A DNA stretch of 64,000 nt from NCBI GenBank assembly GCA_900545265.1, contig UQYI01000009.1, positions 1-64,000 on the forward strand, in the 5' to 3' direction. The translations under genes were made by a program, and so were the position numbers. This document shows positions 44,917-53,700 of this stretch, piece after piece. Position 1 is the stretch's first letter. Every line of letters starts with the position of its first letter. Origin of the DNA: an uncultured Eubacteriales bacterium (GTDB lineage Bacteria > Bacillota > Clostridia > Christensenellales > CAG-138). The notes below the pieces were generated by a model. It saw only the letters and a program-made list of their open reading frames with translations, was not told the origin of the DNA and made no database searches.

Positions 44917-45255
44917 TTATCTCTGCTTTCTCCATTGCTCGAACCGCCTTCGGGCGGTTTCTATATCAGCCATATTATCTGAGGTAATATAAATATGTAT
45001 AGAGCGGAGTGCCTTCTTTATTAACACGCAGATGATTTCGGGATCATTTCTTGCGGAAATGCAAACGCACTTTATTCCTCTTACCCTACATAAGTGATCT
45101 GCTATCGTAAACGTATCGCGTTCTGTTTTAGTCCCTCTATCTATAACAACAAAGGCAAGCCTTGATTCGGGTATGTAAGCATCAAGCAAGACTCCTGTTA
45201 TTGTTTCATCATTTAATATAACATCGACATCATGGCTACCACAGTATTGCCACAT
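44917..45255 (-). CDS. Unknown 112-residue protein, nuclease-fold-like?
   Basis: Starts MWQYCGSHDVDVILNDETI inside the end of the preceding gene (43-base overlap, different frame). The pattern DAYIPESRLAFVVIDRGTK followed by GIKCVCIS faintly recalls the core of Vsr-type nucleases (EYDG followed by a strand), but key acidic residues are not all present. It may be a remnant or a frame-shifted tail of the upstream gene. Confidence 0.45.
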   Translation of the reverse strand: MWQYCGSHDVDVILNDETITGVLLDAYIPESRLAFVVIDRGTKTERDTFTIADHLCRVRGIKCVCISARNDPEIICVLIKKALRSIHIYITSDNMADIETARRRFEQWRKQR

Positions 45256-45500
45256 TTTCTGTTTCGTTCACTCATTTCATGCTCCGAATGCCATTTGTCG
45301 TATTCTTTCTTTTCCGTTTCAATAAACATACGATCAATCTCTCCGCAGTCCTCGAAACTATCGCAAACGAAGAACCGACGTTGTTCACGTGGAAGCGTCC
45401 TATTTGTTTTCAATACTTGGTCCCATTGTTCTTTTGTCGCAACAATAAGTTCCTTCTTATCCGCATTGATGTCTTTGTAAATAAGGTATGTATTTTTCAT
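45213..45500 (-). CDS. Small protein resembling ICE-borne sigma-like ORFs
   Basis: 95 residues. Starts MKNTYLIYKDINADKKELIV; the ATKEQWDQVLKTNRTLPREQRRFF stretch followed by a YDKWHSEHEMSERN segment resembles small sigma-70-like ORFs found in Clostridial conjugative elements (from memory, unverified). Its AAAGGA ribosome site lies inside a hairpin (45503-45535), and an attenuator-like structure lies further upstream. Confidence 0.55.
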   Translation of the reverse strand: MKNTYLIYKDINADKKELIVATKEQWDQVLKTNRTLPREQRRFFVCDSFEDCGEIDRMFIETEKKEYDKWHSEHEMSERNRKCGNTVVAMMSMLY

Positions 45501-45502
45501 TT

Positions 45503-45645
45503 GAGTTCCTTTCCCGCGTTTGCGGGAAGGAACTCCTAACACAGTACGAAGCTAATAAACGCGCAAAAAAAGCACCGTCGAATCGAACCAAGACACATGG
45601 ATATTACTATCTCATAGTCTCAATTCGGCTTCGTACGGTGCTTGG
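45503..45645 (-). promoter_or_regulatory. Attenuator-like RNA with sequestered ribosome site
   Basis: On the minus strand: an 8-bp stem AGCACCGT/ACGGTGCT (45642-45635 with 45578-45571) followed by a T run (45570-45565) is a terminator. GTACGAAGC (45636-45628) can instead pair with the downstream GCTTCGTAC (45552-45544), which breaks the terminator stem. Next comes a 14-bp hairpin GAGTTCCTT..GCGGG (45535-45503) that hides the AAAGGA of the next gene. The sensed signal is unknown. Confidence 0.55.
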
Positions 45646-45711
45646 TAGTTTTTCAGCCCTTTCGGGTCCTGCTCCGCTCGCGCGATTAAAAGTCGATTTT
45701 ATTATTTGGTT

Positions 45712-45999
45712 TTATCTAAGAGGTTTTTTTCTGCTTCTCGAAGTGATACGATAAGTCCCTCTCTTTTTTATTGTTCTGAACATTGCGGTATCAATAAGCT
45801 CGTTGAACTTGCATTTTTGGCACTTCACTCGTGTTATATGGTGATCCGTGCCGTAAACCTCAAGAAGATGAAATCCACAGTTCGGACATTTTATCTCCCG
45901 CTTAACAAGTCTTTCGGCCTGCCGCCTGGACACTTCCAGTTTGCTGACGATTTCAACCGGCAGAGGCTTCTGATACCTTTCTGCTACTGTTTGCATCAT
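45712..45999 (-). CDS. Small zinc-ribbon protein
   Basis: 95 residues. An HTH-like segment (VEIVSKLEVSRRQAERLVKR) is followed by a zinc ribbon with CPNCGF and CQKC and a basic tail. Likely nucleic-acid binding. Overlaps the ImmA-like gene by ATGA. Confidence 0.7.
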   Translation of the reverse strand: MMQTVAERYQKPLPVEIVSKLEVSRRQAERLVKREIKCPNCGFHLLEVYGTDHHITRVKCQKCKFNELIDTAMFRTIKKRGTYRITSRSRKKPLR

Positions 46000-46721
46000 G
46001 ACGGCATCACACCTCCTCGATTAAACGAAGAGAGATACTCGTCAATATGATGAAGATCTATCAGATTTAGCTCCTTTAATCTTGTGAATAGCGGCGAGTA
46101 GTTCACTCCCATTGCATCAGCCATTTTCTGAACGATTATCTTCTGATCCTGTGCCATTACGTAACCGTCATAGGCCACGATATTATTACCGCCGTTATAC
46201 TTTTTCAATACTCTCGTAACGAGAAATAAGGGCATCAAGAAGCATGCTGCTGCACGGTTCGTAAACGCTTCGTTGATAGACATCATTTCATGAAGCATAT
46301 CTTGCGTATAAGTCATTTCGCCGTCAAACTCGCTGTGGAAAGCAGCATTTGTTTGAGCTGGAATATGCTTTGCAATAACAAAATGAGCTCCTTCATGCGC
46401 TATCGTGAATCTCTTTTTTCCAATTTCACTTGGTCTTTGTAAGTAGTTTTCAATTACTGCGGTTCCCGCCGGATAGAGCACTTGCACTTTTTGATTTCCG
46501 CGCATGACCCATATCGGGCGAAATCCGTCTGATAAAAAGCCTATCCTTCCCGGATCAGGCTCAGCGAATGTCTCGTAGACGATTGGAATACCCAGATATT
46601 CCGTGACAAAGGCTTCAATGTCCACACAATGCGCATTCGTATAATGTTTGCGCTTCATGAAATCCTTTATCAAGGCTTCACAGAGGTTTTCGATCTCGTC
46701 ATAAGTAGCGAATTTCTTCAC
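45996..46721 (-). CDS. ImmA/IrrE-family metallopeptidase
   Basis: 241 residues. Zinc motif HEGAH in FTIAHEGAHFVIAKH at ~110 and a downstream Glu in SINEAFTNRAAACFLMP, typical of ImmA/IrrE. In ICEBs1 such an enzyme cleaves the element repressor to start transfer. Here it lies three genes from a LexA-type repressor. Overlaps the gene before by 23 bases. Confidence 0.87.
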   Translation of the reverse strand: MKKFATYDEIENLCEALIKDFMKRKHYTNAHCVDIEAFVTEYLGIPIVYETFAEPDPGRIGFLSDGFRPIWVMRGNQKVQVLYPAGTAVIENYLQRPSEIGKKRFTIAHEGAHFVIAKHIPAQTNAAFHSEFDGEMTYTQDMLHEMMSINEAFTNRAAACFLMPLFLVTRVLKKYNGGNNIVAYDGYVMAQDQKIIVQKMADAMGVNYSPLFTRLKELNLIDLHHIDEYLSSFNRGGVMPS

Positions 46722-46971
46722 TGCCTACACCTCCTGTCAAAGCCATCACATACCATTCGTGATTGACTCGGTAAATATATTTTTCCGCACTACCGATTAT
46801 TACCGTGTAGCGAATTCCTTCATATTCATTAGCTGAAGAAGCTCCGTGATACAATACCCGCGAAATTGGAAAGCGACGACCATCGCTCCAAATTATAGCT
46901 CTTGGAATTATTTCTCCGTCAGAGCGTTCTTCAATTTCAACCTCAACAGGTACCTTGTTCAACTCAGTCAA
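46699..46971 (-). CDS. Unknown 90-residue protein of the LexA cluster
   Basis: Starts MTELNKVPVEVEIEERSDGE; beta-rich, with IIPRAIIWSDGRRFPISRVL and a C-terminal IYRVNHEWYVMAL. Genes of this kind follow LexA-type repressors in several Clostridial elements. Nine bases after lexA; role unknown. Confidence 0.65.
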   Translation of the reverse strand: MTELNKVPVEVEIEERSDGEIIPRAIIWSDGRRFPISRVLYHGASSANEYEGIRYTVIIGSAEKYIYRVNHEWYVMALTGGVGSEEIRYL

Positions 46972-46980
46972 ACTCCTTCC

Positions 46981-47592
46981 TTACAAGCTTTTGATAACGT
47001 GCTTGGCAACTCCCTGAACAGTGAGTTCGTTGACCAAAATAGTCTTTCCGGGATAAACCGCCTCGTTCATATATTCAAGAATAACCTTATGATTTTCATC
47101 GAAGCCAGCAAACCGTTTCAATGTGTTTTGGCTTTGATCATCAAGGGCAACAACAATATCTCCAATTTCTGCGTTAGGCTGCTTCAAGATAACGACCAGA
47201 TCGCCTTCTGAAATTCCGGCATCTTCCATGGAATCTCCTTTTGCACGAAGAATATAGAATTCGCCTTTCCCGAAGAGAGCAGTGGGGAGATTGACATATG
47301 CTTCAACGTACTGTTCCTCGCTCTGAGCTTCGCCGCAGGGAATGCTACCGACGATCATGGCAGGAGCCAGATTCATGTTGGTACCATTAAGTTCCTTCGT
47401 GTCTATACCTTCCCCATAGTAGTCAAGGACACCATCTTCGCTCATCTCTTTCAGGTAGCGATAAACAGTAGTCCGACTGACCTGCATTTGATCAGCAATC
47501 TTCTTCAGCGATGGGGATGCACCGTAATCTCTCTTCCATCCATTTACGAAGTCATATATTTCTTGCTTCAGTGTTGTATCTTTGGAACGCAT
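46981..47592 (-). CDS. LexA/S24-type autocleaved repressor
   Basis: 203 residues. Winged-helix N-terminus (PSLKKIADQMQVSRTTVYRYL). Cleavage region MIVGSIPCGEAQSEE has Cys-Gly where LexA usually has Ala-Gly. Catalytic Ser in AKGDSMEDAGI and Lys in NTLKRFAGF complete the S24 dyad. It probably controls the cluster down to 44917 in response to DNA damage. A chromosomal LexA would be elsewhere; this is likely element-borne. Confidence 0.87.
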   Translation of the reverse strand: MRSKDTTLKQEIYDFVNGWKRDYGASPSLKKIADQMQVSRTTVYRYLKEMSEDGVLDYYGEGIDTKELNGTNMNLAPAMIVGSIPCGEAQSEEQYVEAYVNLPTALFGKGEFYILRAKGDSMEDAGISEGDLVVILKQPNAEIGDIVVALDDQSQNTLKRFAGFDENHKVILEYMNEAVYPGKTILVNELTVQGVAKHVIKSL

Positions 47593-47619
47593 GTGGCTCC
47601 CTCCAGTCAGCTTCTATCC

Positions 47620-47668
47620 GTAACAACTGTTACAGTTAGAATTATACTCAATATTGCGAAAAAATCAA
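47620..47668 (-). promoter_or_regulatory. Promoter and palindromic operator of the LexA-type gene
   Basis: On the minus strand TTGATT (47668-47663), 16 bp, TATAAT (47646-47641). Two overlapping palindromes lie just downstream: AACTGT-T-ACAGTT at 47625-47637 and GTAACA-AC-TGTTAC at 47620-47633. This suits autorepression. Confidence 0.65.
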
Positions 47669-47677
47669 TAGGTTTTT

Positions 47678-47717
47678 GAAAAGCAAAAACGAGGTGTCGC
47701 CATTTAGCAACACCTCG
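47678..47717 (-). terminator. Terminator of the BREX-MoxR operon
   Basis: CGAGGTGT (47690-47697) pairs with ACACCTCG (47710-47717), with further GC pairs inside; on the minus strand a TTTTTG tract follows. It separates the long operon from the LexA cluster. Confidence 0.8.
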
Positions 47718-47757
47718 TGACTTCAAATGTGAAATTAGTCAACTTGAAAGAATACTA

Positions 47758-49272
47758 TTACAAATCTAGTTCATCGATTTCATTCAAGATTTCTATCTGC
47801 CTTTCATTTATCAGAAGCTCTTTATTGTATTTGAAATATTGTTCGCTTCCATATCGGCTCAAGAAATGAGCACAACTGGCATCAGCTGTCATCTCAGTAA
47901 CAAGCAACACCATTTCTTGTCCAACGCCAAAAGCATCATTGCAAAATTTGAGTGAGTTATCAATATATGCTTTGGTTGTTTCGACTTTTTTCTTTAATAT
48001 AGCATTCTGCGCGTCAAAGATCTGCTTAACAACAAAAAACGCTTTTTCTCCATTTAGGGGATTATCCCTCGCAATTACCTGAGACATGTCTTGAAGAACT
48101 TTTGCCGCTTCAATATTATCTTTTACATCCTCAGCGCTCATCATTCCGGAACGCTTTGCCTTATTTGCTTGTTCCGAAATCTCTTCTGCCTTCTTTTTCA
48201 AAGATGCAATAGTTTTTTCAACGCTTTCGGAAACAATTTTCCCCTTTAATCCCTTAATTGTTGCCATCAAAACTCGCATCATGGCTTCTGTGGAAACAAT
48301 AGATCTCGTATTATTACTTAATGCATCAAATATGAGGCCAAGCAAAGAAAGTCTCTCGTCAAACTTTGCATTTTCTGCTCTGTTTACTATTTCTTGCGAT
48401 GCGGCACCATTGAGAATCGTATTGATCTGATAATCCGACTTATACTTTTGGAATAAATCGTAGTAAACAGCAAAGTCTTTCGCAATTTGAGGATCCTGTA
48501 AGTACTGAATCACAAGGGTCTCATCAACCTTGAAACTGTTCCTTTCGAAAAGCTTAATCATATCGCTTAAGTCAACCCAGCCTCTTGCGGTCACAAAACG
48601 CTTTCCGTCAACAGTTGTCTCAATTGAGTAGAAATCATCTTTTTTTATCTCTAAATATGTGATGATTGCAGGATGTACTCCTTTAGCGTGTGCGTATTCC
48701 TTCCATACTTTGAAATCCGGTTCAACGTCTATTCTTTTCAGTCGATCCCAGGTAACAATATCAAATTCTCTAACGGAATTATTGTATTCAGGTGGGTTTC
48801 CCGCAGTTACCACTATCCAACCATCGGGTACTCTGTGCGTTCCGAAAATTTTATATTGCAGAAATTGTAGCATTGAAGGAGCCAACGTTTCAGAGACACA
48901 GTTGATCTCATCCAAAAAAAGAATACCTTCTTTAGCTCCATCGTTTTCAATTCTGTTATAAACAGACGCGATGATCTCGCTCATCGTATATTCAGATACG
49001 CTATATTCCTTGCCGCCATATGTTTTCTGAACGATAAAAGGAAGCCCCAAGGCGCTTTGACGAGTATGGTGAGTCATGGAATACGTCACTATGCCGACAC
49101 CAAGTTCATTGGCGATTTGTTCCATAATAGCAGTCTTTCCAATGCCCGGAGGGCCCATCAAAAAAATAGGACGCTGCCTTTCTACTGGAATAATAAAATC
49201 TCCGCTTTCATCTTTCGTAAAGTATGACTTAACAGCATACTTAATCTGTTCTTTCGCTTGTTTGATATTCAT
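47758..49272 (-). CDS. MoxR-type AAA+ ATPase
   Basis: 504 residues. Walker A MGPPGIGKTAIM at ~37, Walker B GILFLDEINCV, sensor 1 VVTAGNPPEYNNS, arginine finger region WDRLKRIDVEPDF. The C-terminal half is helical. MoxR ATPases act as chaperones that charge or remodel a VWA partner, and the VWA gene lies 41 bases upstream. Last gene of the operon. Confidence 0.92.
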   Translation of the reverse strand: MNIKQAKEQIKYAVKSYFTKDESGDFIIPVERQRPIFLMGPPGIGKTAIMEQIANELGVGIVTYSMTHHTRQSALGLPFIVQKTYGGKEYSVSEYTMSEIIASVYNRIENDGAKEGILFLDEINCVSETLAPSMLQFLQYKIFGTHRVPDGWIVVTAGNPPEYNNSVREFDIVTWDRLKRIDVEPDFKVWKEYAHAKGVHPAIITYLEIKKDDFYSIETTVDGKRFVTARGWVDLSDMIKLFERNSFKVDETLVIQYLQDPQIAKDFAVYYDLFQKYKSDYQINTILNGAASQEIVNRAENAKFDERLSLLGLIFDALSNNTRSIVSTEAMMRVLMATIKGLKGKIVSESVEKTIASLKKKAEEISEQANKAKRSGMMSAEDVKDNIEAAKVLQDMSQVIARDNPLNGEKAFFVVKQIFDAQNAILKKKVETTKAYIDNSLKFCNDAFGVGQEMVLLVTEMTADASCAHFLSRYGSEQYFKYNKELLINERQIEILNEIDELDL

Positions 49273-49313
49273 GTTTTCGTCCTTCCTGTTTCAGATAATT
49301 GAAACTATCGTCT

Positions 49314-50738
49314 TCATATATCCTCATTATTTAAGACAAGTTTTATTGCCCAAGGTGGAACTTCAGGATTATCATATTCATTCCGTATAAACGCAAACGC
49401 CGTTTCATATGTAGGCTTTTGTGACGGAAAAACTCCATACCCATCAGTAAAATAAATCATTCCCTTTAGATGAGTGAATTCCTCCTGCGCAATAAGATCA
49501 TCTACTAAGGTGAAGACTGGACGAAAGTCCGTCCCACCAAGGCCTTTTATAGTCAGGCCTTTTATATAATCATCAAATTCTGCCTGATTTGTTATTTTAA
49601 TATGTTCTTGAATAGCAGCATCGCACTGGATAATATGCAGATTAATCTTTGAAAAGAAGCTCTCTGTATTTTTTAAAATATTATATGTTTTTTCAAGGAA
49701 CCGCTGTACCAATTCTCCGCTTGTCGATCCTGATGTATCAATAGCTACCACGAACTCCCGAACACGTTTAACGTCCTTATATTCGAGTGGCTCAATTAAC
49801 GGCACATTGCCGAACAGCTTTAACCCATATGTATAAAAAATATAATCAAACTCATCATCGTTAATCTGCATTGCTTCGCCCATAACCGCAAATTTCTTCA
49901 GAAACACATCATAGTTATATCGCTCCCGGTTTAATTCACGAAGCTGTTGAATCATATTGCCTGCCTGACTTCCACGATCCTTTGAAAAAGTTTCCATATC
50001 CATTTGGATTCGTCGCGAAACAGACTCCCATTCCTTTTCTAATTCTTCTTTTGACGTTTCAAGGGAGGGGGATGTAGCAGTATCGTTTTCATCTGCTTGC
50101 GAGGAATTATCACCGGACGGCGCATCCTTTTGACGCGAAGAACCATCCTGCTTTTGTGAACTAGAATTGTTTGACTGTTGACCACTTAATCGTCGTTGCT
50201 CTTCTGGATTGTACCAATTTGAATGATCATCGCTAATAAACAAAGCTCTTATTTTTTCAGCTTGAACATAATCAATACCTTTATCTTTGTAATAGCGATA
50301 AATGTGTTCAGCGCTTAAAGTCTTCATCGAACCGCGCAAATCATCAAGAGTTTTCTCTTGTGCTTTAGAGCTATTTGTGAATACATTTTGGATATTCAAA
50401 GAGTGAATGACTTCCTCCACCGCTATATCTGCGGCTAAATTCCAAATAGGGATATCTATGGAACTGCCAACAAATGAATGACGAAAAATGCAGTGCAATA
50501 TTACATGAAGAACATCTCTAACGACCTGATTTTGCTCGGATTTGTACCGCTTCAATATGTACTCTGTCCCATAATATATATATCTGCCGTCTGTAGCTAA
50601 TGTTGTCTCTGCAGCCTTAGGAGACAAACGGAAAATAGCCGAATCCATAAACCTGAGATTCAGCAATAATGTATTCTGAGCCAAATGGATTATCCTATTG
50701 GATAATTTTGCAGCTTTTTCTGTTTGCTCACAAGTCAT
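49314..50738 (-). CDS. DUF2201-type metallopeptidase-VWA protein
   Basis: 474 residues. N-terminal zincin-like helix VLHVILHCIFRHSF (HxxxH type) at ~78-92, a Ser/Gln/Asp-rich linker at ~190-240, and a C-terminal VWA-like domain with MIDAS start VVAIDTSGSTSGEL at ~338 and GLGGTDFRPVF later. Such proteins pair with MoxR ATPases. The metal-binding MIDAS looks complete. Confidence 0.9.
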   Translation of the reverse strand: MTCEQTEKAAKLSNRIIHLAQNTLLLNLRFMDSAIFRLSPKAAETTLATDGRYIYYGTEYILKRYKSEQNQVVRDVLHVILHCIFRHSFVGSSIDIPIWNLAADIAVEEVIHSLNIQNVFTNSSKAQEKTLDDLRGSMKTLSAEHIYRYYKDKGIDYVQAEKIRALFISDDHSNWYNPEEQRRLSGQQSNNSSSQKQDGSSRQKDAPSGDNSSQADENDTATSPSLETSKEELEKEWESVSRRIQMDMETFSKDRGSQAGNMIQQLRELNRERYNYDVFLKKFAVMGEAMQINDDEFDYIFYTYGLKLFGNVPLIEPLEYKDVKRVREFVVAIDTSGSTSGELVQRFLEKTYNILKNTESFFSKINLHIIQCDAAIQEHIKITNQAEFDDYIKGLTIKGLGGTDFRPVFTLVDDLIAQEEFTHLKGMIYFTDGYGVFPSQKPTYETAFAFIRNEYDNPEVPPWAIKLVLNNEDI

Positions 50739-50786
50739 CGCATTTCTCCAGAGGAGGGCCTATAACGGCCCTCCTCATTACATTAA

Positions 50787-53700
50787 TCAAAAATCGAGGG
50801 TAAACTCTTCAATGTCTGCAAAATCCGCAAAATGCTCATTTTTATAATTCAAGAATACCGCAGTGCATTTTGTGCTACCTTTTTCTATTGCAAATTTTAG
50901 GAAAGAATCAATTTGTGCAACAGTATAGCCTTCGAGATTTTGCAAAGAAGAGTCATCATCTTGCTCGATTCGCCCGAAGATTGTGCATTTATCAAGATAG
51001 TAAATGATATGGTTCGTGCGTCGATTTAAACTCCTAACGCTAAAGGATTTAATCTCAAATCTATCCTTTACATCAATGCTATGTCTTGCCCAGTCAATCC
51101 GTTCAATACTTGCATTGCAACCCTGGAGTCCGATTTCAATCTGGTTGTGGAAATCGTAATCCTGGACTGTGATACCGTGCTTTTCCTGATGAAGGAATCT
51201 ATAGTACGGAATCATGCAGCCCGTATATCTATTATCTCGAACTTCGCCTTTGATTTTAGGCTCCCAAATCTGCTCAAAAGGTTGTTTTAAGCCACGTTCA
51301 GTGAAGTACTTCTGCCAACGGGCAACATCCGCATCCTCCATTTCCAAAGGATGTGCTAGCACTATCTTTTCAGTCGGATTAATAATGAAAGCATTGCCGA
51401 AACTGTCAATAGTACCCGTATCATCAAGCGTAAAAGTCTGTTTTCCCTGAGCCCATACTAACAGTTTTGCAACTTTGTTGAGAACCGGATTTTCAGTATA
51501 CGCAGTAGTCCAAGACGCACAGTCGAATTTCTTCCCTGAAAGGAAACATTCAAACAGTAAATCATTACGAGTTTTAACGACCTTTTTTACATTTTTCTTC
51601 AGTTCAGAATAATCTGCCGTGCATGCATCATATTTTGCTGTATCGCTGCCTTTTTTAGGTAATGATTTTACAATCTTAGACGCAGTGGTATCAAAAAGAA
51701 TTATTGTAAGATCATCCCCAACTGAAGCCTCTATTATAGTATTTCCAAGATCATAGATTTTCTTGCCATCGCCATTAAATCCAAAATCAGCAAGCTTGGT
51801 ATCTCTAATAGTGTCAGCCGTCATACCTCTTAATCTTGCGTAATAATCAAGGCATTTGCATTTCTCAGCATACATCATAGCTTCTCTTGAGTCACTGAGC
51901 ATGATTGCGCCCCTGCAGACCATAATGCCCATGCGGCCACTCGAACCGCAGCTATACCAGTCAGTCCAACCGTTCATACTAGAAATCAGGGCTTTGACCT
52001 GATCACCGGTGCCAAATCTGCACACAGGAATCCAAATCTGTGGTTTATCGTATCCGCCCGCTTTTTTCGATATATTATCTATGAATGTTTCGAAAGAAGC
52101 TTTTTCAAATTTGGACGCAATCATATCGCTGTTTTCAAGGATGCTAAATGTACTATAATCCGTTTTATATGATCCAATATTTCTCGGTTTTTCAGTTAAT
52201 TGTCCAACGTACGGAAGAATTGCGCACTCCAAAACAAAAGATGATACTTCCTCATCTCTGTCAGAATACTTGATCCCTGACTTTTCAAAAGCCTTTCCAT
52301 TTAGTCCGGCTTTCTGCATAATACGCTCGAACTCATGCTTTTCATAATTCTTATCGCAGAATTCTTCAATATCATTTTTGTATTCTTTTTTCGCATTTAG
52401 TTCTCCACCAACGGAAGAGGATACAAAGGGAGCCAATGCAGACACCGCTTTTTTACTCTTATGTTCCTTTGCAAAAGCGTAAAACTTATCAAGGAATTCT
52501 TGGCCAATATCTTTGCGAAGATCAAATACAGCCTCTCCAATTCTGTCAACATCGCTAGGCTTGCATTTATCACCAAGTGTAACAAGCGCAGAAGTAACAA
52601 ATGCATTCGGAGCCTTTGCAAATGCCTCCGTGCAATACTCATAAAGCTGTTTGCTGTTCTGATAAATGAAAATTGAAACCCAATCCATCATGCTCGCGGC
52701 ATATTTCCATACAGAACTAAGCAATGTTTTCAGCGGTTCAATAGGGAGTTTGCGTTTCTGGAGCAAATATCCACAAGGAATGTTCATCTTAAACTTCGGC
52801 GAATATCCGTAGTTTTCATGACGAATTACTCTCACCGAGTCCGGAAGAATAATTTGAGATACACCTGAAGACCCCCATCCACCGAAAACACCGTTTAATG
52901 AGCCTTCCTCCAGTACAACAACACCGTCTGTAATCTGCGCAACGGTTTCCTTTCCGGAAGCATACCTAATCAAGATCCCGTTTTCCACGAAACAATTATT
53001 ATCGTCTGGGATTCCAAAATAGCCCTTATTCTCACAGAATATTTCAGGGAAAGCGATTTCTTTACTGCAGTTGCAGCGGAAGAATGCATCTTTTTCTATA
53101 TTTGATACCGATGACGGAATATTAATTGAAACCATTGACGTAGTGTTCTCAAAAGCTTCTTCTCCAATTTCCTCGATTCCTTCTTGGAGTATAGCCTTTG
53201 TGAGGCTCTTACATCCATAAAATGCTCTCACGCCTATTTTTTGCACTGAGCCCGGTATTGTTATTTCTCTCAAGGATTCACACTCAGCAAATGCCGAAGA
53301 ACTAAGTACTTTTAATTCTTCAGGCAAAACTGACTCTATCATTCCGTGTGATCCCTTTACACCAATTGATTTCAATGCACGGCATGAAGAAAATACCCCA
53401 GATTCGATGCTTTCAAGTCTTTCAGACAACACGACATCTTTTAGACTAGAGCAATGTTGAAAAGCTTCTGCGCCTATATTAGTCACACCACTTAGGTTCA
53501 CGCTCAACAACTTATCGCAGAAAGAAAAAGCACTGCTTTCAATCGTTTCCAATGACTCAGGGATTGATACCTCACTAAGGGATTTCAGCCCGTTAAAAGC
53601 TCTATTACAAATGGTCTTAACACCTTCTGGAAGCATGATCTTTTTAATCTGTTCTCCATGGAAGGCATTCGGGCCAATAACTGTAATACCTTTAGGAACA

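Noticed and set aside
45571..45642. tRNA-like element on the minus strand (7-bp acceptor-like stem, GGTTCGATTC)
   Set aside because: No D arm, no 7-base anticodon loop and no paired T stem; a T run follows directly, so it reads better as a terminator/attenuator.
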